This document shows, piece after piece, positions 17,556-26,124 of a DNA stretch of 37,630 nt. Below the pieces are notes generated by a model. The model was not told the DNA's origin. It did no database searches and saw only the letters and a program-made list of their open reading frames with translations. Within the stretch, counting starts at the first letter, position 1. Each line of letters opens with the position of its first letter. Both the position numbers and the translations under genes were made by a program. The stretch is from Verrucomicrobiota bacterium (GTDB lineage Bacteria > Verrucomicrobiota > Verrucomicrobiia > Opitutales > Opitutaceae), in NCBI GenBank assembly GCA_019136515.1, contig JAGVUB010000154.1, forward strand, positions 1-37,630, written 5' to 3'.

Positions 17556-18968
17556 TCAGCGCGCTTCCTTCGGCGCGACGGCGCGGGTGGGGTGTTCCCC
17601 CGGGGGCAGCGCGAGCAGGTCGTAGTCGCGCACGCCGGTGACCCGCACCTCGGCGAAGGCGCCGACCGGCAGTGTCTTCGAAACGTAGACACGGCCGTCG
17701 ATGTCGGGCGCGTCGCCCATGGCGCGGGCGACGCCGGGCGCCTCGACGAGGACGCGCAGCGACCGCCCCACCTGGGCGGCGCCGACCTCGCGGGCGATCG
17801 ACTGTTGCAGGGCCATCGCGCCGTGCCAGCGCAGGTCCTTGATCTTTGATGACAACTGGTCGTCGCGCCGCGCGGCGCGCGTGCCCTCCTCCGGCGAGTA
17901 GCGGAAGACACCGAGGCGCTCGAAGCGCGTCTCGCGGATGAACTCGAGCAGTTCGGCGAAGTCGGCCTCGGTCTCGCCGGGGAAGCCGACGATGAAGGTG
18001 GTGCGCAGCGTGACGCCGGGGATCCCGGCGCGGAGCCGCGTGACGAGATCGCGGATATGGCGGGAGGAGGTTTCCCGCTGCATCTCCGTGAGCATGTGGT
18101 CGGAGATGTGCTGGAGCGGGATGTCGATATAGCGCGCGACCTTCGGGCACTCGGCGATGGTGCGGATGAGCTCGTCGCTCCAGTGGGCCGGGTGGGTGTA
18201 GAGCAGGCGGATCCAGAAATCGCCCTCGATCGCGTTCAGCTCGCGCAGGAGCGTGGCGAGCGAGTCGCCGCGGGCGGAGTCGACCTTGGCGCGGGGGCCG
18301 GCCTTCTCGGTCCAGCGGTCCATGCCGAAGTAGGTCGTGTCCTGGGAAATCAGGTTCAGCTCCTTCACGCCGTCGGCCACGAGCTGGCGGGCCTCGCGCA
18401 CGATCGAGTCGACGGTGCGGCTGCGGTGGCGGCCGCGGATCTGCGGGATGATGCAGAAGGTGCAGGGGTGGTTGCAGCCCTCGGCGATCTTCACGTACGC
18501 GGTGTGCGCCGGCGTGAGCCGGAACCGCGGCGTGTCGAAATCGGGGATGAAGGTCGAGCGGCGGTTGACGTCGGTCAGCGGCGCCTCGCCCTTGGTGCGC
18601 TGATGGGCGCAGAGTTGTTCGATGAGCGGGGCGACCTTGGTGACTTGGTCGAGTCCGATGAAGGCGTCGACCTCGGGCATCTCGCCGGACAGCTCCTTGG
18701 CGAAGCGCTGGGCCATGCAGCCGGCGACGATGAGCTTCTGGTCGCGGCGGCGCTTGCGCAGGCCGCGCTGCTCATTGACCTCGAGGATCGCCTGGATGCT
18801 CTCCTCCTTGGCGTCGCCGATGAACGAGCACGTGTTGACGATGACGGCGTCGGCCTTGGCGGGCTCAGGGATGACCTGCATGCCGGCGGCCAGCAGGTGG
18901 CCGACCATGATCTCGGAGTCGACGAGGTTCTTGGCGCAGCCAAGCGAAATGAGACTGACGGTGATCAT
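17556..18968 (-). CDS. rimO: ribosomal protein S12 methylthiotransferase RimO
   Basis: A 470-residue radical-SAM methylthiotransferase that modifies the conserved aspartate of ribosomal protein uS12. The N-terminal UPF0004 domain has three cluster cysteines, Cys11 (SLGCAKN), Cys47 (NTCSFI) and Cys84 (VAGCMAQ). The radical-SAM cluster is Cys165, Cys169 and Cys172 in EGCNHPCTFCIIPQIRG. The C-terminal TRAM domain (from about 400) reads GRSLRVLVEAPG and includes DAPDIDGRVYV, where RimO proteins carry a similar segment. The start (ATG at 18968) gives the canonical MITVSLISLGCAKN N-terminus. It is cytoplasmic. SLGCAKN, rather than the TYGCQMN of MiaB, separates it from the tRNA-modifying paralogue. 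Confidence 0.95.
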   Translation of the reverse strand: MITVSLISLGCAKNLVDSEIMVGHLLAAGMQVIPEPAKADAVIVNTCSFIGDAKEESIQAILEVNEQRGLRKRRRDQKLIVAGCMAQRFAKELSGEMPEVDAFIGLDQVTKVAPLIEQLCAHQRTKGEAPLTDVNRRSTFIPDFDTPRFRLTPAHTAYVKIAEGCNHPCTFCIIPQIRGRHRSRTVDSIVREARQLVADGVKELNLISQDTTYFGMDRWTEKAGPRAKVDSARGDSLATLLRELNAIEGDFWIRLLYTHPAHWSDELIRTIAECPKVARYIDIPLQHISDHMLTEMQRETSSRHIRDLVTRLRAGIPGVTLRTTFIVGFPGETEADFAELLEFIRETRFERLGVFRYSPEEGTRAARRDDQLSSKIKDLRWHGAMALQQSIAREVGAAQVGRSLRVLVEAPGVARAMGDAPDIDGRVYVSKTLPVGAFAEVRVTGVRDYDLLALPPGEHPTRAVAPKEAR

Positions 18969-19070
18969 CGTCAGGAGGAGAAACGGTGGTGGGAGCTATT
19001 GCCGGAGGGTGCCCGGCGTCGCGAAGGGTAGGGCGACGCATGGAACCGCGAACCGGCACAGAAACAAGAA

Positions 19071-19091
19071 ACCGCGCCCCGGGGGCGCGGT
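19071..19091 (-). terminator. rho-independent terminator after the 34-residue gene
   Basis: A 10-bp GC-rich stem (ACCGCGCCCC with GGGGCGCGGT, 1-nt spacing, so the top pairs must open to form a loop) is followed on the minus strand by TTCTTGTTTC. It lies 5 bases past the stop codon at 19096. Confidence 0.7.
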
Positions 19092-19095
19092 CACT

Positions 19096-19200
19096 TTACT
19101 TCTTCGCGGAACGCTTCTGCAGCTTGGCGGCTTCCTTCTTGCGTTTCAGGTAGGCCTTGCGGCGGGCGCGTTTGACGACGGGACGGAGTTGTTGGCTCAT
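19096..19200 (-). CDS. 34-residue strongly basic protein
   Basis: The reading frame from the ATG at 19200 encodes 34 residues starting MSQQLRPVVKRARRKAY. Fifteen of them are Lys or Arg, and the C-terminus is a KKEAAKLQKRSAKK-type tail. It has no hydrophobic segment. The composition and size resemble small ribosome-bound proteins such as bTHX or S21-like basic peptides, but I cannot assign it to a known family. Evidence that it is real: a strong terminator immediately downstream, the codon-level pattern of a basic nucleic-acid-binding peptide, and an isolated position with 248 bases of upstream space. No good Shine-Dalgarno sequence precedes it. A longer in-frame start at 19353 exists but adds an unlikely sequence. 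Confidence 0.7.
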   Translation of the reverse strand: MSQQLRPVVKRARRKAYLKRKKEAAKLQKRSAKK

Positions 19201-19448
19201 GATGTTGGAGAAAAGAGGGGTGAGCTTCCGGTCGGCCGGGGGTGAGTCAAGACGGGATTCGGCCGCCAGGCTGAACCGCGGGTGCGTCCGGTTGCCACCG
19301 GGAATTGAATGCACCGATGTCCGTCTCGCGGAGGGCTGTTGTTCGGCCAACACCGCAGCCTGAAGACGATGCTCACGCGCTCTGCGATGGGGGCTAAGGT
19401 CTTGGCGGTCTTCGCTGCGACGCGAACCGAAGCCCTTGGCGGGTTTGG

Positions 19449-22400
19449 CTACACCGAGGCGCGCAGGTCGGCGGCTAGGGGGTGGTTGGGGTCGCGGCGG
19501 AGGACCTCGGCGCGGAGGGCGGCGGCGCGTTTCTTTTCGCCGAGGCCGAGGCGGGCCTGGGCTTCGAGGAACTTCGCGGTCGTGAGCTGGCGGGCCTGCA
19601 GGTCGTCGGCGAAGAGGAGCATCGTCGGGAGCGACGTGGCGAAGTAGTCGATCTTCGCTTCGGTCTTCGCGAGCGACTGCGCATAGGCGAGCAGATCACG
19701 GAGGAGACGATCGGCCTGCGCCTTCTTGCCGAGGCGGCGGAGCGCGAGGGCGGAGTAGTACGTCATCTCCGAGAACGCACGCACGCTCATGTTCTGGAAG
19801 TCGCCCTTGAAGGTGGCGGCGGCGATCCAGTGCGCGTGGGCGCCGGCCTTGTCGCCGGCGGCGGCGCACGCGTCGCCGAGCCAGAGGTGGATGTCGCTCT
19901 GGTTGGCGAGCAGGTGCTTGGCTTCGCCGAGATTCTCCGGCGCGGCGAGTGCCTGTTCGAAGTGGGCGCGGGCGGCGGCGGGATCTTTCGCGAGCGCGGC
20001 GCGACCGAGGAGAAGGTGGGTGCGGACGTGCTGGCCGAGCGACTGGCCTTCGCCGCCTTCCCAGGGCTGGAACCGGCGCGTCTGGAGGATCGGCAGCGCG
20101 GCGGCGGGGTGGCCGGTCTGGTTGTGGAGCGCGCAGAGCTCGACGCAGAGGTCGTCGCGCGTGCGGACGAGATCGGTGTGGCGCTCCAGTTCTCGGAGAC
20201 GCTTGGCCGGTTTCTCGCCGAGGCGTTTCCAGAGCTGGTCGCGTTCGTAGAGCAGGCGGGCGTCGGCGGGGTTGGCGCGGAAGGCGGCCTCGTAGGCGCG
20301 GCGGGCCTTGGCGGGCTGGCCGAGGATGTTGAAGTACGCGATGCCGAGGTTGCGCCAGGCGACGGCGTTGGCCGGTTCGAGGCGCACGGCGCGCTCCCAG
20401 AGCTTGATGGCTTCCTGGTGACGGCGGCGGTCGTAGAAGAGGTTGCCGAGGTAGAACGGTGCGCGGGCGTCGAGCGGATTCGCGGCGAGGGCGAACTGGA
20501 GGATCGCGATCTCCTCGAGACGCGCGGGGAAACAGTAGTCGGGCGCGGCGCTCGCGGCGGCGGCGAGGTGGGCGGCGACGGACTTCGCGTCGCCGAGCTG
20601 GTGTGCGAGCCACGCGCGATAGTAGCTCACGAGCGGTGCGGTGCCGTCGGTCGCGGCGGTATCGGCATCGGCGACCACACCGAGCGCCTCGGCGAAGAGG
20701 CCGGCGCGGGCGTAGTCGAGCGCGAGATCGAGGCGGAACTGGTTGTCGGCGGGCAGCGGCTGGCCGGCGAGGTGGCGCGCCCAGACATCGAGCGGGTCGA
20801 GGCGGAGCGTGTCGGCCAGGAGCGCGGCGGCTTCGGCGTCGCGGCCGAGGCGGCGGAGGACGACGGTCGCCAGACCGCGGGCACGGAGGTTGTCGGTGTC
20901 GAGGCGGCGGCAACGGTCGAGGTGGGCGAGGGCGGCGGACCAATCGGCGCGCGTGCAGGCGATCTCGGCGAGGGCGAGGTGGCCGGCGGAGCGCCAGGCG
21001 TGGTTCCAGGTGGCCTTGGCAAATGCGTCCTCGGCGGCCTCGAGCAGCGCGGCGCGGGCGGCGGGCGCAGCGGCGAGGGCCTGTTGCTGGAGGCAGCGGC
21101 CGAGCTGGTAGAGCGGCTCGCCGTCGGCGGGGTTCGGGTTACGGAACGTCTGGCGCGCGATGCTGGCGCGGAGGTGCTGCTCGGCGTCGGCGAACTCGCC
21201 GCGGCGCAGGTGCCAGCGGCCGAGCGCGAGGTGGCAGCGGGAGTCGCCGGGATCGCGGCGGAGCGCCTCGCGCCAGTAGAATTCGGGGTGGCGCGTGGCG
21301 TGGCGGTATTGTTCGAGATGGAGACCGGTGAGGTAGAGCTCGTCGGAGCTCGGGACATCGGCCGGCTCGGGCGGCTCGGTGGCGGCCTCCTTCGCCAAGG
21401 CTTCGGAGGCCATGGCCTTCGGGCGAATCGGAGAGTAGGAGACGATGGGCCGGCCGTCGGCGGCGAAGACTTCGAGCGTGAGCGCGGTGGGTTTTGTGCC
21501 GCGCGGAAGCGGCACGGTTTCGATGAGCGGCGCGGCGGGCGAGAGGTCGCGGGTGAAGGCGGCGAGCTCGGCCTCGCCACGGCGCAGGACGATGCGGGCA
21601 CATGGCTGCGGCGCGGTGACAGCGACGCCGAGCTGTGCGGAAGCGGCGGAGGTGCGCAGACTGAGCGCGGCGTCGGTGTTGGCGTGCTGGGCGGGGCCGA
21701 TGCGGCGGATCGGGTACCAGAACTGGCTCCAAGTTTTGGTTTCGCCGGGCTGGAGGAAGGAGAAGTCGGGCTGGTTGTCGGTGTAGACGCCGGCCATGAG
21801 CTCGATGTAGGGGCGGAACTCGCCGCGTTCGTTGGCGTCGGTGAGGTTGCGGTCCCAGGCGTAGCCGAACTCGTGGTTGCCCCAGGTCCACTGCTTCTTG
21901 CCGGGGGCGATGTGGCGGTCGGCGACGTGGACGATGCCGGCCTGCTCGCGGTGGTCGTAGCCGCCGAAGAAGTCGGCGCGCGTGCCCATGCACATGTATG
22001 AGGTCGGCACGGGGATGTTGGCGTACCAGGAGAGGTCGTTGGGCGCGTAGTCGCCGGTCGGCAGATACTGGCGCGGCGCCTCGGCGGCCGGCACGCCGGT
22101 GCGGGCGCGGGCGGCGTAGTCGACGCCGTAGTAGCGGCCGGAGCAGAGCGGGAAGGTGCTCATGGCGCGCTTGGCGTGGTCGGCGACGTAGGTGGCGTCG
22201 GGTGGGAAGAAGGACTGGTAGCGCTCGTGGACCTCGGTGGCGACGTTGGCCCACCAGAGGAAGGTCTGGGTGTCGGTGGTGCGGTTGTGGACGCGGGCGC
22301 GCAGCTCGAGCACGGCGCGGCCGGGCGCGAGGCGGACGCCGTGCATGCCCTTCAGGCGGTTCATCGGCTCGTGTTCGCCGAGCCAGGCGGTCATCGCGCC

Positions 22401-22820
22401 ATCGGCTTCCTCCTCGATGGCGACCTCGGCCGGCATGAACGTCGAGGGGCGGTGGTGCTGCGGCCAGTTGAACTCGATGCCGCCGCTGATCCACGGGCCG
22501 GCGAGGCCGACGAGGGCCGGCTTGATGACGGGCTGGTGGTAGATGACGTCGTAGCCGTTGGTCTTGTCGACCATGCGGTGGATACGGCCGCCGAGCGCGG
22601 GCAGGAGCATCACGAGCAGGTACTCGTTCTCGATGTAGATGGCGTCCCACGGCTGCGGCGCCGGTTTCTCCGCGATGCGGTCGACGAAGGGGAGCGGGTA
22701 GACGCGGCCGCTCGAGCCCTGATAGACGCGGGTCTCCAGGAACATCGGGTTTTTGTCGGCGGGCTGCGGCCGGTAGGTGGGCAGGACGACGGTTTCGCGG
22801 CGGACGGAGACGGGGAGCAT
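19449..22820 (-). CDS. DUF5107 and tetratricopeptide-repeat protein, 1123 residues
   Basis: The first 400 residues match the DUF5107 family, a galactose-mutarotase-like beta-sandwich: YIENEYLLVMLLPALGGRIHRMVDKTNGYDVIYH, GGIEFNWPQHHRPSTFMP, and a WWANVA strand. The next 700 residues are TPR-like helical repeats, for example LYQLGRCLQQQALAA, ARAPFYLGNLFYDRRRHQEAIKLW and VAWRNLGIAYFNILGQPAKARRAYEAA. There is no signal peptide, so it is probably cytoplasmic. DUF5107 proteins often lie beside glycoside hydrolases and may bind or process sugars, but no reaction is established that I know of. The gene is downstream of the GH2 gene on the same strand, 198 bases away, and could share its transcript. 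The start ATG at 22820 is the only one giving the conserved N-terminus. Confidence 0.85.
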   Translation of the reverse strand: MLPVSVRRETVVLPTYRPQPADKNPMFLETRVYQGSSGRVYPLPFVDRIAEKPAPQPWDAIYIENEYLLVMLLPALGGRIHRMVDKTNGYDVIYHQPVIKPALVGLAGPWISGGIEFNWPQHHRPSTFMPAEVAIEEEADGAMTAWLGEHEPMNRLKGMHGVRLAPGRAVLELRARVHNRTTDTQTFLWWANVATEVHERYQSFFPPDATYVADHAKRAMSTFPLCSGRYYGVDYAARARTGVPAAEAPRQYLPTGDYAPNDLSWYANIPVPTSYMCMGTRADFFGGYDHREQAGIVHVADRHIAPGKKQWTWGNHEFGYAWDRNLTDANERGEFRPYIELMAGVYTDNQPDFSFLQPGETKTWSQFWYPIRRIGPAQHANTDAALSLRTSAASAQLGVAVTAPQPCARIVLRRGEAELAAFTRDLSPAAPLIETVPLPRGTKPTALTLEVFAADGRPIVSYSPIRPKAMASEALAKEAATEPPEPADVPSSDELYLTGLHLEQYRHATRHPEFYWREALRRDPGDSRCHLALGRWHLRRGEFADAEQHLRASIARQTFRNPNPADGEPLYQLGRCLQQQALAAAPAARAALLEAAEDAFAKATWNHAWRSAGHLALAEIACTRADWSAALAHLDRCRRLDTDNLRARGLATVVLRRLGRDAEAAALLADTLRLDPLDVWARHLAGQPLPADNQFRLDLALDYARAGLFAEALGVVADADTAATDGTAPLVSYYRAWLAHQLGDAKSVAAHLAAAASAAPDYCFPARLEEIAILQFALAANPLDARAPFYLGNLFYDRRRHQEAIKLWERAVRLEPANAVAWRNLGIAYFNILGQPAKARRAYEAAFRANPADARLLYERDQLWKRLGEKPAKRLRELERHTDLVRTRDDLCVELCALHNQTGHPAAALPILQTRRFQPWEGGEGQSLGQHVRTHLLLGRAALAKDPAAARAHFEQALAAPENLGEAKHLLANQSDIHLWLGDACAAAGDKAGAHAHWIAAATFKGDFQNMSVRAFSEMTYYSALALRRLGKKAQADRLLRDLLAYAQSLAKTEAKIDYFATSLPTMLLFADDLQARQLTTAKFLEAQARLGLGEKKRAAALRAEVLRRDPNHPLAADLRASV

Positions 22821-22900
22821 GGGCGGAAGGCGGACGACGGAGGACGGATGACTGAAGGGAACGACGAGAACGAAGGAGGGGAGGGGGGATTCGGAGAGGA

Positions 22901-22930
22901 AACCACTGATTCACACTGATGCACACTGAT
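22901..22930. repeat. AACC decamer repeat, three units
   Basis: Three successive 10-nt units, AACCACTGAT, TCACACTGAT and GCACACTGAT, end with the shared CACTGAT core. They lie in the 198-base gap between the DUF5107 and GH2 genes. The unit length equals about one helical turn. Confidence 0.8.
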
Positions 22931-23003
22931 GGTGCGGAAGAAGACGAAGGATATGGAGCGACCCAGAAGAGAACGAATGACGGAAGCGGAGGAGAAGACG
23001 GTG

Positions 23004-23033
23004 AACCGCTGATGAACGCTAATGGGCGCAAAT
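23004..23033. repeat. AACC decamer repeat, three degenerate units, overlapping GH2 3' end
   Basis: AACCGCTGAT, GAACGCTAAT and GGGCGCAAAT form a diverged copy of the 22901 repeat. The second unit contains the GH2 stop codon (23019-23021), and the third encodes its last residues on the minus strand. Confidence 0.65.
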
Positions 23034-25961
23034 TCCGGAGACGGACGGAGAGACGGGTTCGAGGGTGGTGGCGAGGGTGGCCGGGTCGATGGAGACCGCG
23101 GGCTGGAAACGGTCGGAGGCGGCGTAGGCGTGGAGACTGGCGAGGAGTTGGCGGGCCTCGGGGTGCTTCTCCGCGAGTGCGGGCAGATCGATTCCGCAGA
23201 CGAGCAGGCGGCCGGGGCCGACCTGCGCCTCGAAGATGAGGCCGAGGCGGTGGCAGCGCTCGAAGTTGTCGAGCGTGCGGACGATCGGGCGTAGGGCGCG
23301 TGGGAGTGAATCGAGCACGAGCGGCTGCGAGGCCTGCGTGAGGTGGTACCACTGCCAGTCGGAGTGCGCGGCGGTGGGGAAGCCGGCGAGGGCGGGGTGA
23401 TCCTTGTCGATCAGCAGGCCGAGCGTGCCGGGCTTGTTGTGGAACATCGTCCAGCACCAGAAATCGGACATGAAGGCGCCGCCGGGGGTGTGGGCGAACG
23501 GGTGCGCGGCGTCGGGCAGGAGCAGAACGCGCTCGCCGCGGGCGAGGGCGGATTGGGCGGCGGAATCGAAGGCGCGGGCGAGGACGACGGAGGGGTGTTG
23601 GGTGATGGGTGAGAGGTGATCGGCGGCTGGGTAGAGCCAGAGCGGGTACGCGGTGGTGATGGTGGTCGAGCCGGCGGTGAGGGTGAGACGGAGCTCGAGC
23701 GCTTGAGCTCCGGCGACGGCGGGCAGCGAGAACTGCAGCTGTAGGAGGCGGCGCAGGCCGCCGGCGGGGGTGCAGGGGGTTGGGATTGTTCCGGTGCAGG
23801 AGCCTGCTTGCAGGCGATCTTTAGCCGGAGTCGCCTGCAAGCAGGCTCCTACCTCGGACACCTGCGGGCGCAACTCCCAGGTGAGGGTACCGGAGGGCAG
23901 ATCGGCCGGGCCGTAGTGGGCGAGGTCGATGTCGGCGGTGTATGTTTCGCCGGCGGTCCAGGTGTGGCGGTCGAAGCGCGCGAGCAGGACGTGCGGGGCG
24001 CAGAACTGGCGGAATTCCGCGGGCGTGAGCGCCCTCTTCGATTCAAACAGCGCGTTGTACAGGCCGACGAGCGCGGTGCCCTGGCCGGGGAAGTCCTGCA
24101 GGCCGAGGAGCTGGAAACCGCCGAAGCCAGGCGTGCGCAACGCGGCCTCGATCTCCTCCCGGTAGAGGAGGGCGGCGAGTTTGGCGGAGGCGCGATGCGC
24201 GGCGGGGGCCTCGGTGAGCAGGCCGGCGGCGGCGCATCTCTCGCGGTAGTGCTCGAGGTTGCGCGCGGCGAAGACGCCGGCGTAACGCGGGATCTCGTCG
24301 AAGTCGGGCGCCACGGAGAACTGGCCGATCTCGTGGCTCACCACCGGAAGCTGGATGCCAGCGATCGCGGCCGAGTAGTCGTGGCGCGTGCCGCCGGGGC
24401 CGATCTGGAGGTGGCCGTCGGGTCCGTCCTGGGTGGCGTGGCAGCCGCGGACGTTGGCGAAGCGGCCGGGGTGTTGCGGATCGGGGACGCGGGCGGTGAC
24501 CCAGAAATCGTCGGCCGGCGACTGCGAGGGGGCGGTGAGGAAGTTGTTGGCGCCCTCAGCGTAGAGGCGGCCGGGGTCGAGTGCCCGGAGTTCGGCGACG
24601 AGGGCGGACATCGGGGCGCGCTCGCCGCGGTGCTCGTTGCCGAGCGTGAGGGCGACGAAGGACGGGTGGTGCCCGTAGGCGCGGAGGACGGCCTCGCCCT
24701 CCGGTCGGAGCGCGGTGCGGATCGAGTCGTTCCATTCGCCCCAGAATGGCAGCTCGGTCTGGACGTAGAGGCCGAGCTCGTCGGCGGCGGCGAGGGCGGC
24801 GTCGGGCGGCGTCCAGCTATGGAAGCGGACGTGGTTGAGCCCGTGGTCGAGCAGGATGCGGTAGTAGTCGCGCCAGCCGGCGACGCCCATGGGCGGGTGG
24901 CCGGTGCGAGGGAAGACGCAGCAGTTGACCTCGCCACGTAGGAAGGTGGTGCGGCCGTTGATGGCGAACTGCGTGTCGCGCGCGCGGAACTCGCGCAGAC
25001 CGGTGACGAGCGTGAACTCGTCGGCACCGGCGGGAGTGTCGAGGCGGATGGCGAGGCAGTAGAGGGCGGGAGCGAACTCGTCCCAGAGCCGGGCGCCGGC
25101 GCCGAGCGCGAGCGTGACGGCGATCTCGCCGGTGGCCGCGGCGGCGGGCGTGAGCGGCACGGCGAGCGGCGCCGGGCGGTGGGGGGCGCCGGCGTGGTTG
25201 CAGCTCTCGGCGGCGATGGCCAGGGATCCGGAGGTGGGAAGGACGGGCGTGCCCGAGAGGCGGATGCGCAGGCGCAGGGCACGGGCGGCGAGGTCGGGGC
25301 TGGCGGTGACGTGCTCGATGCGGACGGGCGGCAGGGCGCGCAGCTCGAGGCGGCCGAGCAGGCCGTTCCAGTTGCCCTGGGTGTGCTCGGAGACTTGGTG
25401 GTTGTCGCCCGGCGCGGGCTGGAAGGAGTTGTCGACGCGGAGCGCGAGCGTGTGTTCGCCCGGCGCGAGCGGTCCGAGGTCGTGCTCGTGGGGGGCGGTG
25501 AGCAGGCGGCACTCGCCGACGCGGTGGCCGTCGAGCCAGACGGCGGCGAGCTTGGTGCGTTCGAGGTGGAGGCGGACGGTGCGCCCGCGCCAGGTTTCCG
25601 GTACAGTGAATGTGCGCTGGTACCAGACCGCGCCGACGAGGCGGCGGACGGGCGTGAGTCCGGCGGTGCGTTGCTCGGGATTGAGCGGGCCGAGTCCGGC
25701 GGTCTCGGTGGTGCCGGGCAGCGCGATGCGATCGGTGAAGGCGGCGGTGGCCGGCGGGGTGTCGGCAGCCGTCAGGGCCGGCGGCAGCGCGACGGACCAG
25801 ATTCCCGCGAGATCGATGGCGCGCGGGGAGGGTGAAGGAGGTTGCGGCAAGGTGCTCAAGGCGGCGTTCCGAGTGTTTGTCCCAGAGGAGGACCGCGCGC
25901 GGAGGGTGACGCGAGGTTGCGAGGGGCGGACGGTTCGATACCAGAGCGGTCGCCGGGCCAC
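23019..25961 (-). CDS. glycoside hydrolase family 2 protein (beta-galactosidase/glucuronidase type)
   Basis: A 980-residue GH2 enzyme. Residues 50-190 form the sugar-binding jelly roll (LAGIWSVALP, VWYQRTFTVPETWRGRTVRLHLE, AAVWLDGHRVGE, LALRVDNS). Then comes the immunoglobulin-like domain, and a TIM barrel starts near INGRTTFLRGEVN. The acid/base is Glu443 in LTLGNEHRG and the nucleophile is Glu544 in VVSHEIGQF. Beyond residue 690 are beta domains and a C-terminal jelly-roll-like part. There is no signal peptide, so a cytoplasmic location fits. A REP inverted pair (23798-23850) is embedded in frame and encodes residues 704-722. The only upstream ATG is 25961, but about 45 unconvincing residues precede the fold, so a TTG nearer to 25840 is possible. 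It diverges from the TonB receptor gene. Confidence 0.88.
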   Translation of the reverse strand: MARRPLWYRTVRPSQPRVTLRARSSSGTNTRNAALSTLPQPPSPSPRAIDLAGIWSVALPPALTAADTPPATAAFTDRIALPGTTETAGLGPLNPEQRTAGLTPVRRLVGAVWYQRTFTVPETWRGRTVRLHLERTKLAAVWLDGHRVGECRLLTAPHEHDLGPLAPGEHTLALRVDNSFQPAPGDNHQVSEHTQGNWNGLLGRLELRALPPVRIEHVTASPDLAARALRLRIRLSGTPVLPTSGSLAIAAESCNHAGAPHRPAPLAVPLTPAAAATGEIAVTLALGAGARLWDEFAPALYCLAIRLDTPAGADEFTLVTGLREFRARDTQFAINGRTTFLRGEVNCCVFPRTGHPPMGVAGWRDYYRILLDHGLNHVRFHSWTPPDAALAAADELGLYVQTELPFWGEWNDSIRTALRPEGEAVLRAYGHHPSFVALTLGNEHRGERAPMSALVAELRALDPGRLYAEGANNFLTAPSQSPADDFWVTARVPDPQHPGRFANVRGCHATQDGPDGHLQIGPGGTRHDYSAAIAGIQLPVVSHEIGQFSVAPDFDEIPRYAGVFAARNLEHYRERCAAAGLLTEAPAAHRASAKLAALLYREEIEAALRTPGFGGFQLLGLQDFPGQGTALVGLYNALFESKRALTPAEFRQFCAPHVLLARFDRHTWTAGETYTADIDLAHYGPADLPSGTLTWELRPQVSEVGACLQATPAKDRLQAGSCTGTIPTPCTPAGGLRRLLQLQFSLPAVAGAQALELRLTLTAGSTTITTAYPLWLYPAADHLSPITQHPSVVLARAFDSAAQSALARGERVLLLPDAAHPFAHTPGGAFMSDFWCWTMFHNKPGTLGLLIDKDHPALAGFPTAAHSDWQWYHLTQASQPLVLDSLPRALRPIVRTLDNFERCHRLGLIFEAQVGPGRLLVCGIDLPALAEKHPEARQLLASLHAYAASDRFQPAVSIDPATLATTLEPVSPSVSGICAH
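23798..23850. repeat. REP-like inverted pair inside the GH2 coding sequence
   Basis: AGGAGCCTGCTTGCAGGCGA (23798-23817) is repeated exactly as its reverse complement at 23831-23850, with 13 bases between. Each unit has its own palindrome (GCCTGC-TT-GCAGGC), and the right unit read on the minus strand has the GTAG head that RAYT enzymes recognise. The arrangement matches a BIME of two opposed REP units. Confidence 0.85.
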
Positions 25962-26124
25962 GATGCGGAAGTGCAGGGGAGGGCGCGGCCGAACTTGATG
26001 AGCGAATCGTGCAAGTTTCGGAGCGGTGAGGCCGCTTTACAGGCTCCCGCAACGCGGGTTTGTGGCAGGCGTAACGTGTGGCGCCCGTGGCCCCAAACCC
26101 CTCGTACAAACTATACCCAAAAAA

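Noticed and set aside
19245-19250. TTGACT on the minus strand as a -35 box for the 34-residue gene
   Set aside because: The hexamer at the correct spacing (AAGCTC) is a poor -10 box, so I cannot support a promoter.
26047-26059. CCCGC/GCGGG hairpin upstream of the TonB receptor gene
   Set aside because: A 5-bp stem is too short for a riboswitch or terminator and is common by chance at this GC content.
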